From positions 1-64,000 of the forward strand of contig WSUB01000061.1 of the NCBI GenBank assembly GCA_019633425.1: 64,000 bases of DNA, written 5' to 3'. Below, piece after piece: positions 1 to 9,727 of this stretch. A model generated the notes under the pieces. That model was not told the DNA's origin, made no database searches, and saw nothing but the letters and a program-made list of their open reading frames with translations. Source of the DNA: Tulasnella sp. 424. Its lineage: Eukaryota > Basidiomycota > Agaricomycetes > Cantharellales > Tulasnellaceae. The first letter of the stretch is position 1. Each line of letters starts with the position of its first letter. The position numbers and the translations under genes are program-made.

Positions 1-27
1 CAATTAGAGATAAATATGCAGATATGT

Positions 28-115
28 GGTGCTATGCGGTGCTATGCTGCAATACATGCTATATAGCGCTTTATAGCACTTTATAGCATTTTGTAGCAGT
101 TTGTACCATTGACCC
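28..115. repeat. Degenerate AT-rich short repeats (gctat / ttatagcac motifs)
   Basis: A run of imperfect short repeats: ggtgctatg occurs twice, followed by several copies of ttatagca with variants. It is too short and degenerate to assign to an element. No gene is supported in the first 920 bases apart from this. Confidence 0.4.
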
Positions 116-929
116 CTTTTCCTGATGGAACCCGTGTACTCTGCACCATCCGGCGATGGCCAACTCTCTCATTCACCACGGGAGATTGAGGACAAGTCCT
201 CCCGTGGCATTCATAGTAAGTCTAGACATGTATATTTACTGTCTTTTCGCAGGTTAACAGATCTGGTTTAGCGCTGGAGATATCGGTATTGACACTTAGA
301 CGACCGGCAAAGGTGAAGCGGTGCTCATCCCTCTCAGTATGCTCTCGTCATGCTCGGGTCTCATTCTCACTGGATCATGTAAGCCTTCATGTCCTCATTC
401 TGTGCTAGGTGCCACACGCTGACCAACCCCGGCCGTTCGATACGAGCGTTTCCAAGAGCCGGATTCAGCAGATGTTCGGGAATCGGAGTCCAGTATTTCG
501 GGCCGGGATTGTGACGCGAATGCGCCCGCTGGGTGTATGGTGCGGCGAGTACGGATTTGCATATGAAATGTAGAGATATATACAGTGTTATATAATTATG
601 GGTTGTATACTCGGAACTGAGAATTTAGTAAGAAGGGGGGAGGAGAAGCTGGCGAGAAGGTGGGAGAACATGTTGGAGAATGCGGGAAAAAGGTACACTT
701 CCGCAAATTTGAGAAGATTTGCGAGAAGACTATCTTTTTCGTCACATTCTCTAGGTGGAGAAGGCTGGGATAACACGCGGTGACCAGGACGATGCATCCT
801 CGTTCCATCTTCACTGCGCTGAAAGGGAACGAAGAAAAGGCGGATATGGAACCAGGATGTTACTGTAACGTTTCCTAACATTAACCATCCTCAGCCCTTC
901 GGACACGCGATCTCCCACGTTGTGTGATC

Positions 930-1495
930 AAGCCGACTGCATTCTTCCCAACTCCCAATGACCCGTCCCGCCCTCCTTTCGAAACCATGCCCTCCCCCTG
1001 CATGACTTTACGATCCCCTTCACCATCCTCACCATCCTCCCTGTTCATGTTCTCCAAGAAAAAGAAAAGTCCAGCTCTCGATACGGACGCCTCAGCATAC
1101 CTCGCTGCCGTCGCTGATCGAGACCGACGAGCACAGTCCCATCACTAATCTGCCCCGTTCATCTCCTCCGCCTGAGCTCGACTCCAGCTTTGTCGTTTTC
1201 GTTTTTCATCACCGTCGACTCGGACAAGACGCGCACCGCGGGGTAGAGGCGCCCTACGACGACTACTTGGGACCGGACTATGAAGAAGATGACCAAATCG
1301 GGCTTGACGCGCCCCACCAACCCTCCAACGTCCGAGCAGGTTGTCAACACCCGCCATGTCGAGTTTGGACACTGCGCGAACCCGGAATATTGATACGTGT
1401 CGATGCATCAGCCTGGAAAAGAAGTCGAAGGGTACGAGGAGCAGGAGCCGCCGTACTACATCATCTTCTCGACGTACCTCAGCTACCTCATAACT
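930..1495 (+). pseudogene. Dead copy 1 of the LCB2 5' exon (serine palmitoyltransferase subunit 2)
   Basis: The first coding exon of the intact LCB2 gene (25688-26272) is repeated here in degraded form. The start region (MPSP), the lysine-rich [10 protein letters not shown] block, GPDYEEDD and [21 protein letters not shown] are all recognisable. The copy is broken by a TAA after the histidine pair near 1146, by frameshifts between about 1150 and 1270, and by a TGA replacing an Arg codon near 1391 (PEY-stop-YVS, against PEYRYVS in the intact gene). Homology stops abruptly at the codons for LSYLI (about 1490), where the sequence changes to one shared only with dead copy 2. No PLP-domain exons follow, so this cannot encode an enzyme. 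Confidence 0.8.
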
Positions 1496-2100
1496 CATAA
1501 GACTCCTTCCGACTACCAAGTCCAACTACCAAGGAAAATTCCACGCTCGGGCCGGAAACTCAAGCAAGTCGGCAATCACCGAGGTTCCCCGTACGGTGGT
1601 TAGAATTGAAATCGCGCCTCCAGGGCACTCGAATCGCAAGCAATGGTACGTACGCTCCACCACTCCATACACGATGCACAGGTTCGTTACGGAGAACTGA
1701 CCAGGCCTTCACTCGTCATAGGTTGCTGTAGAGGAAAGAAACTTGCTTGGTGAGTCGGGCTCCACACGTTGCACCTGGGTTACCCCGCTCTGACCGCCGG
1801 TCTCTTAAAACCCCTAAGCTCGACATATATCAAATGCCATAGATCAAGTTCATGTACCCATTTAGACCGCGCTGTGTTTGCTATCAGAGCAAAGGCACGT
1901 CCAAATGGCTCATCCTGACTCTCCTTACCGATATCTAATCATGCATCGTCATCCAGGGAAGACCCGTCTCGCAGTGCGAACACTACAGAGAACTGAGGAA
2001 GACCAAGCAAGTCCACGTCAAATGCAAATGCGACACAAAACCGCCGATCAGCCTAATTCCAGATCCCGAAAGCCAGCCTGTGATAGCACGGAAAGGCATG
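1496..2100. repeat. Duplicated segment shared with 7957-8490
   Basis: After the LCB2 break, this stretch matches 7957-8490 closely. Examples are the block around 1601-1650 against 8045-8100, the one near 1900-1980 against 8350-8430, and the tract ending near 2035 / 8480. A minus-strand reading of the second copy (8228-8464) gives a 78-residue open frame containing DDDGWLDIGQESQDKPF. It looks like a gene fragment I do not recognise, and the frame is broken in this copy. The segment arrived as one piece with the dead LCB2 fragment. Confidence 0.6.
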
Positions 2101-3262
2101 TCAAAAAGTCTGGTCTGTTGTGACCTTATCTGACCCATATCACTTTAAAGGTGCACGCAAGGTCAAGACATTAGAGACTCAGAACCGGCCTTCCCGAATG
2201 GCATTAACATGGAAGAAGCGAAGGGGCATCTCGCTCAGCTGAAGGCAAACGAGGCAGCCGGTGAGCCAGTTCGGTTCGTTGCGCGTGTTTTCGCAATCCT
2301 GACTGTATCAGTAGCTACGGGTATTTATGTACGGCCACGGCGCGTGCCAAGGGGGACCCAGGACTTTTTTTTATGACAGCCTGAAATAGCAATATACACA
2401 CGAATGTAAAATTTCAAAAGGCCGAAGCAACGGTTATTTGAGCGAGATAGCGAAAACTCGGCATGAGAATTCATTTGTGGCCGGCTTCTTCAGACGACCC
2501 AGTTGCAGCATTCCCAACAACCCGCGAAATCCTCACAGCCCTCCGAGTCCATGGAGTCTAAAGACAAAATAAAACAGGCACACTCAACGGAGTGTATGTT
2601 GTCGAGTAAAAGACCAAAATGATCCTACAGCCCATGCTTTGGGTCTCATAAGAGGTAAGGGCAGGACCTGAGCGACGAGGTATTGAAGCGGTTTCGGGTG
2701 AGATAGAAGTTAAGTGCCAGAAAGTGGACTTCGACCCCGTCGGAAGCGCTGTGGAGCTGGCCCGATGAAAAATGCAATTCGACAACGAGAATGAAATGCG
2801 GAAAAGCTTGCGGGGGAGTCCATGTAAAGTAGTGTCGGGGGATCTCTTGTATTCGTCATCAGGAAGGGGTAGAGCGGTACACGGGCCGGTCACGAAAATG
2901 TTACGATTTTACTGGTGGGAAGGCCCAGGTCCTTTTGTAAACAGGGGAGTACAAAGAAAAGCCCGGCGAGAGAAAGACAAGAAGAGAAACATGGAAGCAA
3001 GAAAGAGATACAGAGAGATTAGGGAAAGCTGTCAATGCGAGCTCTAACTAGAGTTACCACCAGAAAGAGAAAACTGAAAGGAGAAAAAAAGAGAGGGACT
3101 TCGACGGGAATGGGTTATTGGGCGACTGCGGCCGCACACCCCTCCTACCGCTGCACGACCCGATAATACTCCAGTCGGAGCCAAGTGTGGGCGGCCCCGG
3201 GCCTCAAGTGGAGAATCGTAAGGCGACGGGGACCTGGTTTGGTTTGACGGGGTAGATTTTTG
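2101..3262. other. Intergenic stretch with no supported gene
   Basis: Short random frames only. The last 130 bases downstream of the kinase-TPR A stop still carry out-of-frame TPR-like coding sequence (see the frameshift in gene A). Confidence 0.5.
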
Positions 3263-6200
3263 CTAGAGAGCTGGCTTGGCTGTCGCCGATGTAAGGGCGG
3301 ATTTGCAGTAGAGCATGATGGCTCCAATGTACTTTTTTTGAAGCCAATGCATTTGAGCGAGACTTGACAAAATGGAGGCTTGGCCGGTTCTGTCGCCCAT
3401 GTCGGTACGGATTTGCAGGGCTTTGGAGTAGAGCTTGAGGGCCATGCCATAAGACTTTTGAAGCTGATGCTTTTGAGCGAGACTTGACAGAGCGGAGGCT
3501 TGGCTGGTTCTGTCGCCATTGTTTGTACGGATTTGGAGGGCCTTGGAGTAGAGCTTGATGGCCTTCTTGTACTCCTCTCGACGTTGATGCACTTGAGCGA
3601 GACTTGAAAGCGCAGAGGCTTTACCGAGATTGTCGTCGACGTTGGGACGGACTTGGAGGGCTTTGGAGTAGAGCTTGATGGCCTCGCTGTACTCCTGTCG
3701 ACGTTGGTGCACTTGAGCGAGACTTGAAAGAGCAGAGGCTTTACCGAGATTATCGTCGACGTCGGGACGGACTTGGAGGGCTTCGGAGTAGAGCGCGATG
3801 GCCTTGCTATAATCCTTTTGGAGCTGATGCACTTGAGCGAGACTTGACAGAGCGGAGGCTTGGCCGGTTGTGTCGCCTATTTCGGTACGAATTTGCAGAG
3901 CCTCGGAGTAGAGCTTGATGGCCTCGCTGTACTCCTTTCGAAGTTGATGCACTTGAGCAAGATTTGACAGAGTAGAGGCTTGGCCGGTTCTGTCGCAGAT
4001 GTCGGTACAAATTTGCAGGGCCTCGGAGTAGAGCTCGATTGCCTCGCTGTACTCCTTTCGCAGCTGATGCACTTGAGCAAGATTTGACAAAGCGGACGCT
4101 TGGTCGGTTCTGGCGCCAATGTCGGTATAAATTTGAAGGGCTTCGGAGTAGCGCTTGATCGCCTCTCTGTAATCGTGTTGAACCTGATGCACCTGCGCGA
4201 GACCCGACAGAGCGAAGGCTCTGCCGAAATTGTCGTCCATGTCAAGATGGATTTGCAGGGCCTCGGAGTAGAGTTTTATGGCATCGCTGTATTCTTTTCG
4301 AAGCTGATGCACTTGAGCGAGAATTGACAAAGCGGACGCTTGGCTCGTTCTGGCGCCAATGTCAGTATAGATTTGGAGGGCTTCGGAGTAGAGCTTGATC
4401 GCCTCGTCGTACTCGCGTTGAACCTGATGCACGTGAGCGAGATCTGACAGAGCGGAAGCTCTGCCGAGATTGTTGTCGATGTCGAGACGGATCTTGATAG
4501 CCTCGGAGTCGAGCTTGATAGTCTCGCTGTACTCCTTTCGAAGCTGGTGCTCTTGAGCGAGACTTGACAGAGCGGAGGCTCTGCCGAGATTGTCGTCGAT
4601 GTTGGGGCGGATTTGGAGGGCATCGGAGTAGAGCTTGATGGCCTCGCTGTACTCCTTGCGAAGCATATGCAGTTGAGCGAGACTTGACAGAGCGGAGGCC
4701 TGGCCTGTTCTGTCACCTATCCTCGTATATATTCGACAAGCCTCGGTGAAGCAAGCAAACGCCATCATAGAGTTGCCGGAAATCTGCTCCGTCTTCCCCT
4801 TGTCCATTAGAACTTCGGAAGGGGATGTGCGGGAGGGTGTTGAATCCTCCTTGTATGTTGTGTTTGGAAGGACCATCGGCTATATCATAGTGGGTCAATT
4901 GCATTTCATGAACTATAAACTAGCATCACTCGCCATATCTTTGATGGTATCTAGACAGTCCTTAGCCGTTGGTCTTCCGCTAGGATTGCTGTTCCAACAC
5001 TTTGTCATAAGGGAGCACAGGTTCTCAAACAATGATACGCGATCATGCTCGTTCACGGACGGAAGATCTCCTTTGATGACGCGCTCAACGACATTGGCAT
5101 CAGACGGGACATCTTGAAACGGGATGGAATTGGTCAGAACCTTTTCGGGGGAGAATTTGTAAGCCTCAGATACCCGTCAAATTCTAATTTAGAGGTTTAC
5201 CTCATAGGCTATCCATCCCCAAGCCCACACATCACTCCATAGGCTCATTTGGTCGTCATTTAGCAGCTCTGGAGCAGCCCAGCGAAGAGTGTATATATTC
5301 CCCGTTAGAGTTATGGCTTTGCTGAGGGTGGAGAACTTTGCTTGGATCGGCTGATGTTGGTTTTCGACCAGCCCCGGCTGTCTGTTGAGATCATGGTCCG
5401 CGAGGCGACGAGCAGAGCCAAAATCGGTAATCACCGCGCGGCGATACCAGTTTACCAATACATTAAACTGCGTGGTTCCGCACTAAGCTTCTCAAGTGTA
5501 TTATCGTCGCATGTCTGCAGCCTACCGACTTGAGGTCCCCGTGACATATGGGTGGTTTTCGGGTATGGAGGTAGTTCAATCCTCTCGCTACACCGTCGAT
5601 CTAGAGTACAGACGCTCAGATTCGGTTCACCGAACAGTCTTTTGGTCTCACCAACGAGATTCGCTCTGGAATTTCCCAATCCTGTGAAGCAACAAAATCC
5701 TTCAAATTGCCGTTGTCTTCCCAAGGAAATACCAGCCAGATTATATCCTTGGATAGGTCTTCGACGAACCCTTCGAGTTCGACGATGTTTGGATGATAAA
5801 GCTCGACTAAGAATTCCGTTTCCCTGAGTGCCAACTGGAAGAGCTTAGCTCTTGATGAGACGTTGACAGAAATAAACAGAGCATGCTTACTCCCAGTACT
5901 CGCTCTAGATCTTTATTATCTCCTGTCCTCGATTTCTTTACTGCTACGAACTTTCAAGTCGGGGTTCGAAATTTGCTCAACAGTTACTCTAAAAGGGAAG
6001 AGAAATCGATCCCGACTGACCTCTCCACGCCACCAAAGATTGTCCCCAGTCCCTCGAACATGGTCGTCGTATTCGGAAGATTGACGGCATAACTGCATGA
6101 CCTTCTTCGATTTCCACCGATGTCTGCTCTTGTTGTCCTTCAGAAAGGCTTTTGTTACTGTGGCATGCCCTCCTTGGAACTCGAGGGCGGCTTCGGGAGA

Positions 6201-6410
6201 TTCGATCGAGGAAGGATGAATTCGCCATTTCTTGAGCTTCTCCATTCTCGCCCTCTACGATCGATTTGTCTCGGTGAGTCGTTAGAATTCCACTTCAAAA
6301 ATTCGGACGAGACGCACCAACTTGGCGCTCAGCTCGAGTCCACTGCGAAAAGCACTTGGGCCGGATCCGACCGAACGAGGAATATCGGCAGAGTCCCTTT
6401 CGTTTTCCAT
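3263..6410 (-). CDS. Kinase-TPR fusion protein, copy A (about 12 TPR units; frameshifted C-terminus)
   Basis: Inferred exons (minus strand): 6410-6318, 6254-6021, 5950-5891, 5843-5652, 5600-5526, 5467-5201, 5164-4934, 4879-3263; about 922 aa. The start in the first 93-nt exon is tentative. The N-terminal half is a protein kinase: Gly-loop FQGGHATVTKAF, ATP lysine in FVAVKK, catalytic loop HGDLKSFN, ITDFGSAR and RWAAPELL. HGD in place of HRD is common in fungal TKL-like kinases; the catalytic Asp and Asn and the DFG Asp are all present, so activity is plausible. The last exon has about 12 TPR units of exactly 40 residues (LAQVHQLRKEYSEAIKLYSE type). A 10-nt deletion relative to the unit consensus at 3308/3309 shifts the frame, so the last 16 residues are not TPR sequence. 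The final intron starts with GC instead of GT (4933). The substrate is unknown. Confidence 0.8.
3300..4730 (-). repeat. 120-bp tandem repeat array of kinase-TPR A
   Basis: About 12 units of 120 bp in the same register and of the same two flavours as the B array. The last unit has lost 10 bp (at 3308/3309) relative to its neighbours. Confidence 0.9.
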
Positions 6411-7456
6411 GGAGTACTTAGTGGAGGAGGAGTGGGTGATACTATGGGTCGATGGTCAACTGCGAATGTCCGGATCCTAGAAGGGCCTACTAGGGCCCGG
6501 GGGGAGCAAGGGGAGAGGTTTGACGCAGGAAGAGGTGAATCGGTGAGTCTGAAGAGATGTCCTGAGTGCACAGCATCGATTCACAATTTGCCTCGAGGCA
6601 AAGGACAGCAGGGGGTTTGTCACCCGGCACGCGTTCCAGACTTCACTTTGGAATTTTCCTTGCGGGTCAGGCGACGAAGCTGAGGTCTTTTCGCAATAAC
6701 CATCGCAGACAATCCAGTATGGTACAATAAAGCGACTCCTCGCACCAAGCTACGCGTGCTGGGTTCGGCTGCGAAGAGGAGAGGGCTTGAGGAACGACTG
6801 AGCCGAACATTATGTTGATTTGGAGGATTGTCATCATAGCGGTTAGTGGTGCCTAATCGGGTTTGTCACGCGTCACACAATGGCGACAGGGACCCGTTGG
6901 ACACATCCAGGCTTTTGAAAGCAATTGCAAGTTTGGGCGCAGGTCGAGTTTTCATGTTGTGTGTAAAGGGTTACTTCGGTCTTCCCCAGGGCAGCGAATT
7001 TGCCGGGCTGCTATGCTCATGTCATTACCCGCTCCGGAGGTGGGGGTAAATCGCGAAGAGTTTACTTCAGAAGCTTTGTTGGTTACAGCGCTAGCGCAGT
7101 TAGGGAGTCTGCAGCAGAGAGCGTTTGCGGAGGCGTTGTTTTGTGGTGGAACGCAGGAATAGGTCTGTGCGGCGTTACGCGTACCTTCAAGGAAAATAAA
7201 TAGAAGAACTCCGCGGCGTGGGTTGTGTGCATAGTTGGCACCTCTTGCATCTCTCCATGCTCGTACCACCACGTCAATGAATGCCTCGTTGTTTTGCAGT
7301 TGCCCGCGCCCCCCGGGGGGGATTCCTTTTTTGCCGGCCATTCCGACCTTGCCAAAGCCGGGACGTCATTATGTATGGTCGAGTTTGTGGCGCCGTGAGA
7401 CGAAGAGTTCAAGGTGACCCCCCAACGACCCGTCCCGCCCTCTTTTCGAAAGCATG
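6411..7456. repeat. Duplicated spacer between kinase-TPR A and the dead LCB2 copy 2
   Basis: This spacer is homologous to 24107-25687 of unit B (for instance 6855-6960 against 24652-24760, and 7205-7290 against 25000-25085) and, inverted, to about 9110-9727 of unit C. In unit B it is the shared promoter region between the kinase-TPR gene and LCB2. No coding frame is conserved between the copies, so the open frames here are chance. Confidence 0.65.
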
Positions 7457-7956
7457 CCCTGCCCCATGGCTTTACGATCCCCTTCACCATCCTCCCCGTC
7501 CTCCCTGCTCATGTTCTCCAAGAAAAAGAAGAGTCCAGCTCTCGCTATGGACGCCTCAACGTAGCTCGCTGCTGTCGCTGATCCAGACCGACGAGCGCAG
7601 TCGCATCACTAATCTGCCCCGTTCATCTCCTCCGCCTCGACTCCAGCCTTGTCGTTTTCGTCCTTCATCACCATCGACTCGGACAAGACGCGCGCCGCGG
7701 GGCAAGAGGCGCTCTACGACGACGACTACTTGGGACCGGACTACGAAGAAGATGACGAATCGGGCTTGACGCGCCCCGCCAACCCTCCAACGTCCGAGCA
7801 GGTATTCAACACCCGCCATGTCGAGTTTGAACACTGCGCGAACCCGGAATGTTGATACGTGTCGATGCATCAGCCTGGAAAGAGGTCGAAGCGTACGAGG
7901 AGCAGGAGCCGCCGTACTACGTCCTCTTCTCGACGTACCTCAGCTGCCTCATAACC
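7457..7956 (+). pseudogene. Dead copy 2 of the LCB2 5' exon
   Basis: This is closer to the intact LCB2 exon than copy 1 and mostly in one frame, but it has three stops: TAG near 7562 (DAST-stop-LAAVAD), TAA near 7609 after the histidine pair, and TGA near 7854 ([15 protein letters not shown]). The last two are the same lesions as in copy 1, so both descend from one already-dead ancestor. Recognisable pieces are [29 protein letters not shown] and [14 protein letters not shown]. Homology to LCB2 ends at the LSCLI codons (about 7950), as in copy 1. Confidence 0.85.
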
Positions 7957-8490
7957 CACAAGACTCCTTCCAACTACCAAGGAACAGTCTACGCTCGTGC
8001 CAGAAACTCAAGCAAGTCGGCAATCACCGAGGATCCCCATTCGGTGGTTAGTTAGAATTGAAATCGCGCCTCCAAGGCACTCGAATCGCAAGCAACGGTA
8101 CGCTCCACCACCCCATACACGATACACAGGTTCGCAGTGGAGAACTGACTAGGACCTTCGTTTGTCATATGTTGCTGTACGGAAACAGGTTTGCTTGGTG
8201 AGTCGAAGTCTACGCGCTGCACCTGCGTTACCCCGCTCTGACCGCCCGTCCTTTGAAATCCCTAAGCTCAACATGCATCAAAGACCACAGATCAAGTTCA
8301 TGTAACCATTTAGACCGCGTTATGTTCTCTATCAGAACCAAGGCACGTACAAATGGCTTGTCCTGGCTCTCCTGACCAATATCTAACCATCCATCGTCAT
8401 CCAGGGGCGACCCGTCTCGCAGTGCGAACACCGCAGAGAACTGAGGAAGACCAAGCAAGTCCACGTCAAATGCGAATGCGACATACTAGC
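7957..8490. repeat. Duplicated segment shared with 1496-2100
   Basis: Second copy of the segment fused to the dead LCB2 fragment. The minus-strand frame 8464-8228 (78 aa) is open and contains DDDGWLDIGQESQDKPF and ITRSKWLHELDLW. I do not recognise it. The matching frame in the other copy is broken, so a remnant is likelier than a gene. Confidence 0.55.
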
Positions 8491-9727
8491 AAAGACGGCG
8501 GATCATGTAGTTGTTGTACGGACCGCTACATCGCCCGCGGAGACAGCTCGACGAGTGGTCCATCCTCGTCACGCCAACATGTCCACCTCTCAGTGTCGAC
8601 TTCGATGTTCATTCAGATCGGAACAGTCCCTTCGACTTCGCCAACAATCATGGAACACCAACACACCTTCAAACAGGCAGAGGTATCAATTGTCGGGCCC
8701 GAAACGCTTTCCCAGAAATCCTTCTATTACTTAGATGTGCCCCCGTGGATCCTTTATCGAGATATCTCCACTTTGACTTGTAAAGACGCGCTGGGCTCTC
8801 TTCTGATGGGGTGCCCGTTACCATGATTTGTTGAGCATTAGCCAGCAAACATCTTTCCCTTTAGGCTTGATTAGGCAGGTACTGAGCTATTAATATGATT
8901 GGATGGTTGTTGCGAGGATGTCTCGAGCGTGTCGTTTGTACTCATTAGAGACTCAATTGGAACCAAGATAGCGGATCCAATTCAGTCGCCTTACTTACGA
9001 CCGAGGCTGACCTGCTTCTGCCACAAAACAGCGCCTTAACCAACGCTGTCTGCAGGCCCCCTGATCTCGCTAACGAAACAAGGCTCTGGAAGCAAATTCT
9101 GAGCGGTTTTCCCCTACCCTAGGTGCGAGTAATGACCAGCATCACAGCGCGCCAAATTCGCTACCCTGTGAAAGACAACAGTAGTCCTGTAGACCCAGAC
9201 TTGAGGCGCGCCCGAACTCTCGATTCCCTTCGAAAGCCTGAATATATATGTCCAGGGCACCGCCATCGTGTGACGCGTGACAAAGCTTACCCGAACACCG
9301 TGACAAGCCTCCTGAACACGGCGCTTGGGACGGCCATGGCGCCTTCTCGATATCGTCCTACTCAAGCCCTCTACTACCTCGCAGCCGAATTCAACCTGAG
9401 TAGCTTGGTGCTGTGGATAGCTTTATCGTGCCACACCAGATTGCTTGAGATGTTTATTTCAAGCAATAAGACCTCAACTTTGGCACCGACGCAAGGAAGA
9501 TAGCATGGAAAACTCCGAGGTGACTCAAATACTGCTGGCCTTTGTCTGAGGCAAACTGCGAGGCAGTGATACCACGAGCACCTCGGGCGTCTCTTAAGAC
9601 TCCCTGATTCACACCCTCTTCACCCGTGAAACCCCGTCTCTTGCTTCCCCCTACTATCCAGGCTCTGTGCATTCTTTGCTGACCATCGACCCATAGTATG
9701 GCTCATTCACGCTCCGCTCAGAACTTA
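8491..9727. other. Intergenic; 9110-9727 is the inverted copy of the kinase-TPR upstream spacer
   Basis: From about 9110 the sequence matches the reverse complement of 7050-6411 (for example the block near 9140-9170, and the ctgtgtgacgcgtgacaaa-like tract near 9270). It is the 5' flank of kinase-TPR C. Nothing is supported in 8491-9110. Confidence 0.5.
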
